From contig UCEY01000061.1 of assembly GCA_900471605.1 (NCBI GenBank), positions 1 through 64,000 of the forward strand: a stretch of DNA of 64,000 nt, read 5' to 3'. Source of the DNA: Hyphomicrobiales bacterium (GTDB lineage Bacteria > Pseudomonadota > Alphaproteobacteria > Rhizobiales > Rhizobiaceae). Shown piece by piece: positions 17,336 to 26,189 of this stretch (the first letter of the stretch is position 1; the number at the start of each line of letters is the position of its first letter). The translations under genes were made by a program, and so were the position numbers. The notes below the pieces were generated by a model that was given only the letters and a program-made list of their open reading frames with translations, searched no databases and was not told the origin of the DNA.

Positions 17336-17950
17336 TCAGGGACCGATCAGGGGCACGTGCGGGGACGCCGTGCGCGGCATCTGGCCGGTCAGGCGCGGAT
17401 CGTCCAGAACCTCGACCATCAGGGCATAGGGCGTGAACCCGGACCGCTGGTAGAACTGCATGGCGGCGGGGTGGTCGAAATGACAGGTATGCACCCAGAA
17501 ACGGCGGATCGGATGGGCCCAGGCCTTCTCGATCGCCCAGTTCATCAGGAAGCGGCCGGCGCCCTTGCCGATCGCGCCGGAGACCAATCCGAAATAGACG
17601 AGTTCGCATTCGCCCTGTTCCCGGAAATCAAGCTCCAGGAGGCCGATGCGACGCCCGCCGTCGAGCAGCACGTAAATTTCGACCTGCGGATCGTTGAGCA
17701 CCGCGGCAAGCTCGTCGTCGCCCATCACCAGGCGCGAGACCCACATCCAGTTCTCACCGACGGCGCGGAACAGGGCGCGGTATTCGTCGGGTGCGGGAGA
17801 CTGCCAGTGTTCCAGCACCAGCGTGTCCGGCGCCGGCGAGGTTTTCCTGCGCGGGCGGCCGTGCATTTCGAGGCAGGTCACGACGGTCGCGATCTTGCCG
17901 GGCGGGACGGCGGAATAGCCGGATGGAAGTGGCGGGTTTTCTGTCTTCAT
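17336..17950 (-). CDS. GNAT-family N-acetyltransferase
   Basis: 204 residues. A GNAT fold is suggested by the acetyl-CoA loop region SGAIGKGAGRFLMNWAIEKAW and the C-terminal HPAAMQFYQRSGFTPYA, typical of small-molecule or peptide acetyltransferases. The start at 17950 has AAAGGTGAC upstream. The substrate is unknown. The gene ends about 100 bp from frmA, with no sign of co-regulation. Confidence 0.85.
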   Translation of the reverse strand: MKTENPPLPSGYSAVPPGKIATVVTCLEMHGRPRRKTSPAPDTLVLEHWQSPAPDEYRALFRAVGENWMWVSRLVMGDDELAAVLNDPQVEIYVLLDGGRRIGLLELDFREQGECELVYFGLVSGAIGKGAGRFLMNWAIEKAWAHPIRRFWVHTCHFDHPAAMQFYQRSGFTPYALMVEVLDDPRLTGQMPRTASPHVPLIGP

Positions 17951-18022
17951 GTCACCTTTGGAGCCGCTTGAAGCATCGATGTCAATGGGTGGAGACGCCA
18001 ATCTCCGAGATAGCCCGGCCGG

Positions 18023-19291
18023 TCATCCGAACAGGCGGTCGCAGGCATAGACGAGACCGTAGGAATGGATGGCGACCGCGGCATAGAGACCGAGGCCGGC
18101 CATCAGCCGCTCGCCGGGATGCATGGGGTCCAGGCTTTCGCGCGGTTTGACCGACGAGAAGCCGATCAGGCTCATCAGCGTGAAGACGGCGAGCGCCGCG
18201 ATCAGGGCCGTGGACGACAGCCCGATGCGGTAACCGACCCAGAGCATCAGCAGCGTGATGCCGAAACTGCCGGCGACGAGCAGGCTGCGGGTCGGGAAGA
18301 TCTGCCTCAGCACCCTTCCGCCATCGAAGCGGTACATGGGCAGGAGATTGAGAAGGTTGAAGGCGCCCAATACCAGCAGGAAGACCAGAGCCGGTTCCCG
18401 CAGCGCCACTGGCAGCACGCGGCTGTTCGCCAAATCATAACCGGAAACCACAACCGGAACCAGAAATGCCGACATGCCCGCGCCCATCAGCGCGCAGGTT
18501 GCCACTTCGAAGCGGCTCTTATAGGGGCGTCCGCCGATTGCCAGACCGCCGAGCAGCGGCACGAAGATCATCCTGACCCTTTCGTGCCCGAAGGCGCGGT
18601 AGGCCGCCATGTGGCCGAGCTCGTGCAGCACGATGACCAGGGTGAGGATAACCGAAATCGTCAGGCCGGCGGCGGTAAGCCCGAAAAACGGCCAGAGCAG
18701 GATCGTGGAAAGGACGGCCAGACATATCTGGGTGACGGGGTGCTCGATCATGCCGCCCGCCTTCGGCCGGCCGTTTTCCAGCCAGGCCGTCAGCGACGAA
18801 AGCTCGCGGCGGATCATGAAGTAGCGAAACAGGTAGACGCCCAGGCCGCGATAGGTGTCCGTCTGCGCCAGGATCAGGGTCGAGCCGCCTCTCTCCGCCG
18901 AGACCGCGCGGTATTCCTCGAAATCGCGCCAGAAGGAAATGTCGAGCACCGTATCGTCGATCACGCGCGACCGGCTCTCGTAGCTGTGGCTGAAGCGGTC
19001 GACGCTCTCCTCCACCTTGAAGACACGCCTGATCGGCGCGCCGTGGCGGTCTGGATGGCTGTAGGCGATCTCGACGCCGCCGTGGTCCTGCTCCGGCCCG
19101 GAGGAGAGAATCGACGGATTCCAGCTCGCCTCCTCGCCACCCGGATGAAAGGCTCTCCAGAGGCGATCCGGGGAGATTTCGAATCTCCGATGCAGCATGA
19201 TGGTGCGGCGGCCGACGGGTGCGGCCATCAGCAGCCAGAGAAGGCCGAGATTGATCGTCAGCAGCAGTATGGCTGAAACAATGGGCGTCAT
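18023..19291 (-). CDS. SRPBCC-like domain fused to M50 site-2 membrane protease
   Basis: 422 residues. The N-terminal part (about 30-160) has the spacing of an SRPBCC/START-like domain (RRFEISPDRLWRAFHPGGE) after one membrane helix. The C-terminal half is an M50 peptidase with zinc motif HELGH at 223-227 inside a membrane helix and MYRFDGGRVLRQ as the second metal site. It should cleave within the membrane. The start has GGAGG. Domain fusion is read from sequence; the substrate is unknown. Confidence 0.75.
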   Translation of the reverse strand: MTPIVSAILLLTINLGLLWLLMAAPVGRRTIMLHRRFEISPDRLWRAFHPGGEEASWNPSILSSGPEQDHGGVEIAYSHPDRHGAPIRRVFKVEESVDRFSHSYESRSRVIDDTVLDISFWRDFEEYRAVSAERGGSTLILAQTDTYRGLGVYLFRYFMIRRELSSLTAWLENGRPKAGGMIEHPVTQICLAVLSTILLWPFFGLTAAGLTISVILTLVIVLHELGHMAAYRAFGHERVRMIFVPLLGGLAIGGRPYKSRFEVATCALMGAGMSAFLVPVVVSGYDLANSRVLPVALREPALVFLLVLGAFNLLNLLPMYRFDGGRVLRQIFPTRSLLVAGSFGITLLMLWVGYRIGLSSTALIAALAVFTLMSLIGFSSVKPRESLDPMHPGERLMAGLGLYAAVAIHSYGLVYACDRLFG

Positions 19292-19439
19292 GTCGGCCTC
19301 CGGAGCCTGTCGGCCTGGCATTGGCCGATCATCACAGACACCTTTAGGCCGATTGATTTTCCACGCGGTTTAGCCAGTCGCTAAAATGCGAATGAACAGC
19401 CGAGCGAAGTGGTGGGGGGCGGGGGGACCCGGTGGATCG

Positions 19440-20093
19440 TCAGGCCGCCACCTCTTCCGTCAGGCGATGTCCGGCATCAGTCACCAGCCAGGGACCGGAA
19501 CGCAGCACCTCTCTCGGCCTTTCATAGGTGACCACCGCCGCAATCATCTCCCGCCAGGCGGGGTGATGGGCATCAGGGTCGGCCAGCTCGTCGATTTCGC
19601 GCAGGACCAGCGCTTCGAGCGGCGAGAGCATCAGCCGGCCACGCTCCATCGCGCCGCGCAATACGCGCCAGATATAGGCGAGGTCAAAGGCGGTGATGCC
19701 GGCCGAGGCCGGGCGGGCGGCATGATAGGCGCCCCGCGCGTCGGGCTCGAGGGCCAGGCGGACCTGGTCGAGCGCAAAGGCCGAGAGGCTCTCCGGCACT
19801 TCGGACGCGACTTCCATGGCATGCAGCAGCAGTTCGAGCTCGAGCGCCGAATGAACGGCTCCGTCGGCGGCGATCGTGCGCATCAGCCAGCCGGCCTTCG
19901 CGTCGTCGATACGTCCCGTCGGCGTGGCGCCGCGCACGAGATATGCCGCCAGGCTTTCGACGAAATAGGTCGACCATTCGGGGCTGTGTTCGGGACAGGA
20001 ATCATTCAGCGCAAAAAGGGCGAGCGCATCTTCGGAGGTGCGAATGCCGTCCGGAAACGCGTATTTGCGCAGCATCAAAATATCGTCGGCCAT
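19440..20093 (-). CDS. Hypothetical protein, all-alpha
   Basis: 217 residues, predicted almost entirely helical, with an acidic composition. It contains an IAADGAVHSALELELLLHAME-like helix reminiscent of TerB-type folds, but the match is weak. The start at 20093 follows GGAAGGGT. No operon partner. Bases 19292-19439 upstream of frmA-side genes hold no gene. Confidence 0.6.
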   Translation of the reverse strand: MADDILMLRKYAFPDGIRTSEDALALFALNDSCPEHSPEWSTYFVESLAAYLVRGATPTGRIDDAKAGWLMRTIAADGAVHSALELELLLHAMEVASEVPESLSAFALDQVRLALEPDARGAYHAARPASAGITAFDLAYIWRVLRGAMERGRLMLSPLEALVLREIDELADPDAHHPAWREMIAAVVTYERPREVLRSGPWLVTDAGHRLTEEVAA

Positions 20094-20249
20094 GATCCGA
20101 CCCTTCCCGGCGATGACACATGCCGGAAAAGAAAAGCGGAATCCGCTCATCTTCTTTTCTCCGTTTCATCATGAAACTGAATATGGTGATAAACGAGAGA
20201 AGTTGAGGGCTGGACAACAAGCGCGGTTAACCGGTGGACAACGGAACGG

Positions 20250-21170
20250 TCAAACCGCTTCGAGCTGTTTCGATCTGGAACGCTCCCGCCAGATGATGAA
20301 CAGGCCGGAGGCAACGATGATGGCGATGCCGAGCCATTTGGAGGCGGTCGGAAAATCGCCGAACAGGGCGTACCCGAGCACCGTCGCCGAGATGATCTCG
20401 AAATACTGGAACGGCGCGAGCAGCGACAACGGCGCCAGCCGGAAGGCGCGCACCACGAGCAGATGGATATAACCGGAGATCGAACCGAGCAGCATCAGCA
20501 GGACGAGGCCGAGCCAGGAGGCGGGAAGCGAGGGCGCGAAATCCTCGGCCCCTGCGCCATCGCCGATCACCAGGGCCGCCGCCATGAACAGCGTGCCGCC
20601 GACGCCGGCCATGGTCTGCATGACGAGCGGCGAATCGGCCTCGCCGATCGCGCGGTTGAGGAAGAGGTAGAGCGAAAACAGGAAGGCGCAGGCGACCGGC
20701 AGCAGCGCCGTCCAGCCGAAGATCGCATAACTCGGCTGGATGACGATCATCGCGCCGCCGAAACCGACGACGATCGCCAGCCACCGCCGCCAGCCGACCT
20801 TTTCCCGCAGGAAGATCGCCGACATCATGGTGAGCATGAAGGGCTCGACGAAATAGATGGCGAAGACATCGGCGAGCGGCATGTATTTGACCGCCGCGAA
20901 GAACATCAGGCTGGCCGCCGCATGCAGCACGCCGCGCAGCAGGTTCATCCAGGGGCGCTTCGGCCGGAAGATGGCGGCGCCCGTGAAAACGACGAACGGC
21001 AGGATGCAGACGAGCTGGAAAAAGAACCGGTAGAAGGTCACCTGGCCGGGCGACATCGCCTCGAAGGTCGCCATGTATTTGGCGATGGCATCCATCAGCG
21101 GCAGGATGGCCATGCAGGCGGCCATGATGGCCATGCCCTTCAGCGGATTTTCAGGTGTGGAAGGGTGCAT
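20250..21170 (-). CDS. DMT-superfamily (EamA) transporter
   Basis: About 306 residues with ten hydrophobic helices arranged as two EamA repeats (about 10-140 and 150-290). Typical features include YFVEPFMLTMMSAIFLREKVGWRRW and PFQYFEIISATVLGYALFGDFPTASKWLG. The inner-membrane drug/metabolite exporter family fits; the substrate cannot be read. A TTG at 21218 would add 16 residues, but the ATG at 21170 fits better. Confidence 0.88.
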   Translation of the reverse strand: MHPSTPENPLKGMAIMAACMAILPLMDAIAKYMATFEAMSPGQVTFYRFFFQLVCILPFVVFTGAAIFRPKRPWMNLLRGVLHAAASLMFFAAVKYMPLADVFAIYFVEPFMLTMMSAIFLREKVGWRRWLAIVVGFGGAMIVIQPSYAIFGWTALLPVACAFLFSLYLFLNRAIGEADSPLVMQTMAGVGGTLFMAAALVIGDGAGAEDFAPSLPASWLGLVLLMLLGSISGYIHLLVVRAFRLAPLSLLAPFQYFEIISATVLGYALFGDFPTASKWLGIAIIVASGLFIIWRERSRSKQLEAV

Positions 21171-21232
21171 GCGCGGCACTTTCGAGGAACCGGCTTCTTC
21201 AACCACAGCGATTGGCAATGTTCAAGGCACGA

Positions 21233-21961
21233 TCAGGCCGCGGCAGGCTCGGAAACCGTGGCGCCGAAGATTTCCTCGAATGCTTCGCGCAGGCGCATGT
21301 CGACATCGGCCATCATCACCGGAAGGCCGAGATCGACGAGGCTCGTCACGCCATAGGCGCTGATGCCGCAGGGCACGATGCCGGTGAAATGCGAAAGGTC
21401 GGGATCGACATTGAGGGAGAGGCCGTGGAAGCTCACCCAGCGACGCAGGCGGATGCCGAGGGCCGCCACCTTGTCCTCGGCCATCGTACCATCCGGCAGG
21501 AGCGGCTTTTCCGGCCGGCGCACCCAGACCCCGACGCGATCCTCGCGCCGCTCGCCGCGCACGTTCATCATCCCGAGGGTCAGGATCACCAGTTCCTCGA
21601 GCGCCGCCACATAGGCGCGCACGTCCTGGCGCCGGCGCTTGAGGTCGAGCATCACATAGGCCACCCGTTGGCCGGGGCCGTGATAGGTATATTCGCCGCC
21701 TCGGCCTGTGGAAAACACCGGGAACCGCTCCGGCTCGATCAGGTCGGCCGAATCGGCGCTGGTGCCGGCGGTATAGAGCGGCGGGTGTTCGAGCAGCCAG
21801 ACCAGTTCGTCGGCGCGGCCATCGGCGATCGCGGCCACCTCCCGCTCCATGTCCGCCACCGCCTGTTCATAGGGGACAAGGCCGTCGGAGATTCGCCAAC
21901 GCACCGGCGGAGAACCGGCCTGCGGCAGCATGGAGAGGTTGAGATCGGTGCGTGTGAGCAT
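21233..21961 (-). CDS. lipB: Octanoyl-[acyl-carrier protein]:protein octanoyltransferase
   Basis: 242 residues. It transfers octanoyl from ACP to lipoyl domains such as GcvH in this window. Family motifs are the Lys in AEDKVAALG (Lys164) and the catalytic Cys in IVPCGISAYGVTS (Cys198), plus RGGEYTYHGPGQ. It reads away from the tRNA-Leu gene. The ATG at 21961 is preferred over an in-frame upstream start at 21997. Confidence 0.95.
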   Translation of the reverse strand: MLTRTDLNLSMLPQAGSPPVRWRISDGLVPYEQAVADMEREVAAIADGRADELVWLLEHPPLYTAGTSADSADLIEPERFPVFSTGRGGEYTYHGPGQRVAYVMLDLKRRRQDVRAYVAALEELVILTLGMMNVRGERREDRVGVWVRRPEKPLLPDGTMAEDKVAALGIRLRRWVSFHGLSLNVDPDLSHFTGIVPCGISAYGVTSLVDLGLPVMMADVDMRLREAFEEIFGATVSEPAAA

Positions 21962-22135
21962 GGAAAATCTTCTGGCAAAAACAAAAGGGGGCGGCAAGGG
22001 GCCGGTTTCGGCCCGGTTTATATAGGCATCGGGGAGAAGAATTTTTATCCTTCAAAAATCTGTCACGGCGCACTTGTGCACCCCAAATGCTTTTGCTACA
22101 TGCAGCCCCGCCGGCGCAAGTCGGCTCTACCACGG

Positions 22136-22220
22136 GCGGTCGTGGCGGAATTGGTAGACGCGCAGCGTTGAGGTCGCTGTGTCGCAAGACGTGGAAGTTC
22201 GAGTCTTCTCGACCGCACCA
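22136..22220 (+). tRNA. tRNA-Leu (anticodon GAG), prophage attachment target
   Basis: An 85-nt class II tRNA with acceptor GCGGTCG pairing CGACCGC, an anticodon stem CAGCG/CGCTG around TTGAGGT (anticodon GAG), a long variable arm and encoded CCA. Its 3' end, from 22200 on, is duplicated at 62248-62268, so the prophage integrated here and left an intact tRNA. Confidence 0.97.
22200..22220 (+). repeat. attL core
   Basis: The 21-bp 3' end of tRNA-Leu (T-arm half, acceptor and CCA) is repeated exactly at 62248-62268. It marks the left prophage junction, with the integrase gene 55 bp away. Confidence 0.93.
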
Positions 22221-22233
22221 TTTTAACATGAAA

Positions 22234-22257
22234 AGAGCCGGTTTCCCGGCTTTTTTT
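22234..22257. terminator. Bidirectional terminator between tRNA-Leu and integrase
   Basis: AGCCGG-TTTC-CCGGCT stem followed by seven Ts on the plus strand and preceded by AAAAG, which gives a T-run on the minus strand. It lies inside the prophage end, so the phage supplies a terminator for the tRNA it interrupts. The host's own terminator is now at 62277-62298. Confidence 0.85.
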
Positions 22258-22262
22258 GTGCC

Positions 22263-22297
22263 TTTGTGTCCCACGTCAAGACCATGCGCGGGACACC
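22263..22297. promoter_or_regulatory. Left integrase arm-type sites (candidate)
   Basis: Two copies of CGYGGGACAC: an inverted one at 22263-22275 directly after the integrase stop, and one at 22286-22297 within the last int codons. Matching copies lie at 62147-62157 and 62201-62213. The pattern resembles the arm-type sites bound by lambda-type integrases. Confidence 0.55.
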
Positions 22298-23358
22298 TCT
22301 ACTCTGTCCAAGGCGACTTTAGCCAGCTTCCAGCGCTCGACCCGCTTCGTGTAGACCTCGCTGGTTTTCGCTTCCGAATGGCCGAGAATTGCCATGATCT
22401 CGTATTGGCTGCAGCCAAGCTCTGCGAGAACTTCTGCCAGTCCCTTGCGGACCCCGTGCGCAGAAAGATGCCCCAAGCCCGCATCCTGGCACCAGCGTTT
22501 GAACATCGCTGATGCACTGTCCCCGCTGGACAATGGCTTGCCCCCCTTCGCCAGAACATATGTGTTACCCTGTACCGTCGCGGCGCGTGTTGCCGTCTTG
22601 AGCGGTGGTAGGAGAGGGATGCAGACCTCTGACGACCCTTTCTTGAGCGGAGTCCACCGTAGGGCTTCGAAGCCGTCGATGACGCATTCGTATTTCCGCC
22701 CCAGAATGGTCAGGTCTTCGATCCGGCAGCCGGTCCACAGAAGCACGGACATGGCCGCATAGGGCTTCGTCCCCACTTGGTGACACGCAAAGAACTTCTT
22801 CACGTCAGCGGCCTTCCAAGGAATAGCGCCTCCGCCTTTCCGGTAGATCGGCTTTATCCCGCGAGCCGTGTTTTCATTTATGTATTTCCGTTCCATTGCC
22901 CAGTCGTACATTACGCCGATGGCTTCGATCAGGGCATCGGCTTGGGCAGGCGTTGCCCCCATTTCATCTTGCTTCTCGATGAGCTTTGCCCTCGGGATGA
23001 GCATCACCCTATCAGGGTCTTCGGTCAGCCGGTTCAGAAGGTTTTTCTTCTTCTTGAGGGTCTTCGCACTGGTCGTGCCGGCCTTGACCCGCTCTTCCAG
23101 ATACTCATAATAGCTGTTCACGAGCCATGCGATCGAGCGTGGTTTCGCGTATTCGGACGCCTTCTTTAGCGGCTCCGGCTGCTCCCCTCGGCGCGCTGCC
23201 AGATATTGGCGCTGGAAGTCCTCGTCGCCCGGGCCGCAATAGATGCGGATTCGCTGCTTACGCTTCCCTTCGGGCCGCACCCGATACCGGTATTGGCCGG
23301 AAGGCATCTTCTCCCTCAACAGCCCTGCATAGTTCACTTTCATTGACGGTCTCACCAT
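22276..23358 (-). CDS. int: Tyrosine recombinase, phage integrase
   Basis: 360 residues. A basic N-terminal arm-binding region, a core-binding SAM-like domain (about 70-165) and a catalytic domain are visible. The catalytic set is Arg212 (GCRIEDL), Lys near 239-240, His301-Arg304 (HGVRKG), His327 (LGHSEAKTS) and the nucleophile Tyr336. It inserts and excises the phage at tRNA-Leu. It is the last gene of the leftward operon and its stop abuts an arm-type site. The ATG at 23343 (MKVNYAG) is an alternative start. Confidence 0.96.
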   Translation of the reverse strand: MVRPSMKVNYAGLLREKMPSGQYRYRVRPEGKRKQRIRIYCGPGDEDFQRQYLAARRGEQPEPLKKASEYAKPRSIAWLVNSYYEYLEERVKAGTTSAKTLKKKKNLLNRLTEDPDRVMLIPRAKLIEKQDEMGATPAQADALIEAIGVMYDWAMERKYINENTARGIKPIYRKGGGAIPWKAADVKKFFACHQVGTKPYAAMSVLLWTGCRIEDLTILGRKYECVIDGFEALRWTPLKKGSSEVCIPLLPPLKTATRAATVQGNTYVLAKGGKPLSSGDSASAMFKRWCQDAGLGHLSAHGVRKGLAEVLAELGCSQYEIMAILGHSEAKTSEVYTKRVERWKLAKVALDRVEVSRAWS

Positions 23359-23555
23359 TGCTTGAGGCCGCCATCCTTTTTGCGCGTCGGCTTCTCTTCA
23401 AGAGCGCCGCAGTGGATCTCGATTTGTCCACCGGATACGCACACCTTATCCACAGGCAGCCCTGCGTCCTGAATGGCCTTCAGGGCAATGCGCAAAGCAC
23501 GATCACTGGCGCGGACGCGCTTGGGGCCAGACGTGACGAGGGCCGGAGCTGTCAT
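23352..23555 (-). CDS. Small prophage protein, unknown
   Basis: 67 residues, lysine/arginine-rich at both ends, with one predicted strand-rich core (VDKVCVSGGQIEIHCG). It overlaps the int start by 7 bases, so it is coupled to int. Its position just before int would suit an excisionase, but I see no clear winged-helix, so function is not assigned. Confidence 0.6.
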   Translation of the reverse strand: MTAPALVTSGPKRVRASDRALRIALKAIQDAGLPVDKVCVSGGQIEIHCGALEEKPTRKKDGGLKQW

Positions 23556-23852
23556 CTACTCTTCCTCTCGAAGGGCGCGGATAGCGGCGGCCGAACGGCG
23601 ATGCGTCGAGCGCTGATCATCGCAATATTCGTTGGCTCGGCTTTCAGCGCTAGTTCTACCGGTACTGATCATATACGCGTCATTCTCGGCAATCTGGTTG
23701 GTATAGCTCAGCACTTGGGCGTCATGCCACTTCGCCGCTTCCTCAAGCGCATCGTTCCTCGCCTTGGCAAGCTCTGCCTTCAGCACATCGATGCGGGCAT
23801 ATGCCGCGTCGAGAAGCTTTTCGGCCACAATTCGCGTGTCTTGTTCGCTCAT
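23556..23852 (-). CDS. Prophage protein, helical/coiled-coil, unknown
   Basis: 98 residues, mostly charged helix (KLLDAAYARIDVLKAELAKARNDALEEAAKWHD), likely a short coiled coil. It directly abuts its neighbours in the leftward operon. Confidence 0.6.
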   Translation of the reverse strand: MSEQDTRIVAEKLLDAAYARIDVLKAELAKARNDALEEAAKWHDAQVLSYTNQIAENDAYMISTGRTSAESRANEYCDDQRSTHRRSAAAIRALREEE

Positions 23853-24146
23853 CTACTCCTCCCTTACCTTGGAAGGGGGAAGGGGAGCTTTCTTCGATTG
23901 GGGAGCTGGGTATGTGCCAGCAAATGCTTGTGCCTCGCGGGCCTTCTCGATCGTGTGAGGCAGATGAAGCCCGTTGCCGTTCATCATTTGGATGCAAAGA
24001 TCGATGGCTGCGCTTAGCAGACGGATAGCCTCGTCTTTATCCGCCTTCTTCTTTCGGGCCGGTTCGCCTTGATCAGCGATGAAGGCGGCTGCACTCGGGT
24101 CCATGCCGGTCGCCTTGTGGCGGTTGAAGGTATCGCCCCAGCTCAT
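23853..24146 (-). CDS. Small prophage protein, unknown
   Basis: 97 residues starting MSWGDTFNRHKATGMDPSAAAFIADQGEPARKKK. Soluble, with a lysine-rich C-terminus and no recognised domain. Its ATG overlaps the preceding stop (ATGA). Confidence 0.55.
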   Translation of the reverse strand: MSWGDTFNRHKATGMDPSAAAFIADQGEPARKKKADKDEAIRLLSAAIDLCIQMMNGNGLHLPHTIEKAREAQAFAGTYPAPQSKKAPLPPSKVREE

Positions 24147-24421
24147 CGTGCTTTCCCCTTTGAAAGCAGTGCGTCAGCCTCTTGCATCGGACACGACATG
24201 ACGGGCGGGTTAGCAGAGGAACAATCGCCTCCGCAGACAGGGCAGCCGCGCATCTGCTGGTCTACGACCATCCACGCGAGAACTCCGCCGTCGGCGCAGA
24301 CTTCCTCGGGATCAATCCCGCGGCGCTCGCATTCCTCGCGGGCCTCTAACTCTCGCTCTTGCTCGGGCGTGATATCGTAATATCCGCTGTCAATCAGACG
24401 GTCTCCGAAGGTGATGCTCAT
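24143..24421 (-). CDS. Small cysteine-rich prophage protein
   Basis: 92 residues. CPVCGGDCSS plus MSCPMQEAD, with an earlier EECERRG and EEVCAD, suggest a zinc-knuckle-like fold. Coupled by 4-base overlaps on both sides in the leftward operon. Confidence 0.6.
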   Translation of the reverse strand: MSITFGDRLIDSGYYDITPEQERELEAREECERRGIDPEEVCADGGVLAWMVVDQQMRGCPVCGGDCSSANPPVMSCPMQEADALLSKGKAR

Positions 24422-25155
24422 TTTGAACCCTCCAATGCTGCCCGGACAGCTTTCCGAAGATCCGAATTTCGTTCACCGCCGGAGGTGGATTTGGGGTCGC
24501 TACCCTCAAGGTACGCTAGAACGCGGCCCAGCAAATTCGGTTGGGGAGCGGGGGCCTGTTCCCAAACCAGCTTGTTGATGAGACGAGCGACATTGCGCAA
24601 CGGTTCTATCGTCTCCACTCCGTACCGCCCGCTGTGGTCGTACTGAAGCTGGAGGCATGTGCTCTGGATCGTCTTCAATGCTTCGTTGATCTCGGCCAGT
24701 TCTTCGGCCTCACTCCGCACCAAATTCGGTTGGGGCTCCGGGTATAGTGCGCGGAACTGATCGACCTCGACTTGAAGCGCATTCGCAGCTTTTACGGCTT
24801 CGTTCGCTCGTTCCCATGCTTCACTGTCACTGGCCTGCTGTTTCGAGAGAGCCAATCGCCGATAAGCCATGATGACGCGCTCGTAGGAGGCGATCCACGC
24901 AGCCGGGTCGGTTGTTGCTTCCCTCTGCATCTCCTCAAGGGCGAGCTTGGCGATATGGCGGATTTCTTCTTTGGATGGGAAGACGCTGTCACCCCGCAAA
25001 TGTGATGAGGGCGCTGGTGTATCTGCCGCTGACTGGAGGGCGGCGGTGAGAGCTCGCTCGACAGTTTTGTTCCCCACATAGACACCTTCACGTCCTAGCG
25101 CAGTCTGCATGCGCTCGATCATTTCCTTGGTGATTTGGTCTGGTGATTGCGTCAT
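24418..25155 (-). CDS. Prophage protein, unknown
   Basis: 245 residues, helical and charged. Two short PEPQPNLV/APAPQPNLLGRV repeats flank a central helical region (about 160 and 215). No enzymatic motif seen. Coupled to the upstream HNH gene by ATGA. Confidence 0.6.
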   Translation of the reverse strand: MTQSPDQITKEMIERMQTALGREGVYVGNKTVERALTAALQSAADTPAPSSHLRGDSVFPSKEEIRHIAKLALEEMQREATTDPAAWIASYERVIMAYRRLALSKQQASDSEAWERANEAVKAANALQVEVDQFRALYPEPQPNLVRSEAEELAEINEALKTIQSTCLQLQYDHSGRYGVETIEPLRNVARLINKLVWEQAPAPQPNLLGRVLAYLEGSDPKSTSGGERNSDLRKAVRAALEGSK

Positions 25156-25553
25156 GGCTGCTGCTCCTGATACAACTGACGAGGCGGTAACGACGGCTTG
25201 GCCACTCGTTCCGGCTTCTCGCGCTTGGGAAAGCCTGCGGATTTGATCTTGCCGGCCGCACGGATGACGCCCGACGCCTTGTCGCGCTGCCGATCGGATT
25301 TACGGATCTGGCGGACATCGTTGCGGGTCTTAAATTTGTGGCACTGCACACAGATAGCCATGCAGTTATCCAGGCCGTTATCGCCCCCGAGCTGGTCGGG
25401 AACGTTGTGATCGAACTGGACGCCTACCGATAGCGAGCAATTGCAGCGCTGGCCTTCCTCGAAGCCGTAGCGGGTGCCAGTCGCCTCGCAGCGGTAGCCG
25501 GAACGTTCAAGAGCCTGCTGCTTGGTCTTGCGGCTGAATTCGGCACGTGCCAT
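25152..25553 (-). CDS. HNH endonuclease
   Basis: About 133 residues. The HNH core has a Cys in YRCEATG, the Asp-His pair in VQFDHNVPDQLGG, an Asn in NGLDNCMAIC and a final Cys-x-x-Cys-His (CVQCHKFKTRND). It likely cuts DNA during recombination or packaging. The ATG at 25553 has GGGGAAG close upstream and a TGATG junction with the preceding gene; 25565 is an alternative. Confidence 0.85.
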   Translation of the reverse strand: MARAEFSRKTKQQALERSGYRCEATGTRYGFEEGQRCNCSLSVGVQFDHNVPDQLGGDNGLDNCMAICVQCHKFKTRNDVRQIRKSDRQRDKASGVIRAAGKIKSAGFPKREKPERVAKPSLPPRQLYQEQQP

Positions 25554-25741
25554 CACTTCCCCCATATCCGGCCAAGCCAGAACAGAGTGCGGCGGAGGAC
25601 TGTCAGCTTGTTCCGTTCGCGCTTCTCGGCAGCAAGCTCCTTCTTGAGCTGCTGTGTTCTCTCGTCCCGCATGATGAGGTGGGAGAGCGTTGTGGCCCGC
25701 GCCTTCGGGTAGCGGATGACGTGCTTTTGAACCGTGTTCAT
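25553..25741 (-). CDS. Small basic prophage protein
   Basis: 62 residues, very basic helix (RDERTQQLKKELAAEKRERNKLTVLRRTLFWLGRIWGK), amphipathic at the end. It starts at an ATG overlapping the ninB stop (ATGA). Unknown role; DNA/RNA binding or membrane association is possible. Confidence 0.6.
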   Translation of the reverse strand: MNTVQKHVIRYPKARATTLSHLIMRDERTQQLKKELAAEKRERNKLTVLRRTLFWLGRIWGK

Positions 25742-26181
25742 GCTGACCTCCGATCGTTCGCAGCTTCGTGTATGAATCCGTGCTTGGCCGTTTCCTTGAG
25801 GACGACGCCGTTCATGTCGCAGAAGGCAATCGCGTAGGTGATGAGACTGGCCGCGCGGCCGACCGACATCCGTGAGGTGCTTTCCCGGATATTGACAAAC
25901 TCGCCTTCGAGGCCGGGAACAAACTCGACTTCGCCGGCCGTCGCCTTGGTATGGGCCGATACGAGCAGAACCTTCCACTCGTCGGCATTTCGCTTTTTGC
26001 CGGCCCATACGGAGGCCGGGGAATTGGCGATGTCGGAGCAGATCGCGTGAAACTTGGCGCTCTGGTCGTTGGAACGCTTCGGCTCGGAAACGGCCACGGT
26101 GAATCCTGCCGGGGCAGAGCGAACCGCTTCCAAGGCGTTTCTTCTTACGTGGTCGTTGATGAGGACGTAGCGGTCGGCCAT
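25738..26181 (-). CDS. ninB: NinB recombination protein
   Basis: 147 residues matching the NinB/Orf family: PKRSNDQSAKFHAICSDIA, then NADEWKVLLVSAHTKA, then RESTSRMSVGRAASLITYAIAFC. Lambda Orf/NinB binds ssDNA and SSB and replaces RecFOR. Its neighbour here is an SSB gene, which fits. Confidence 0.9.
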   Translation of the reverse strand: MADRYVLINDHVRRNALEAVRSAPAGFTVAVSEPKRSNDQSAKFHAICSDIANSPASVWAGKKRNADEWKVLLVSAHTKATAGEVEFVPGLEGEFVNIRESTSRMSVGRAASLITYAIAFCDMNGVVLKETAKHGFIHEAANDRRSA

Positions 26182-26189
26182 GTATCACC

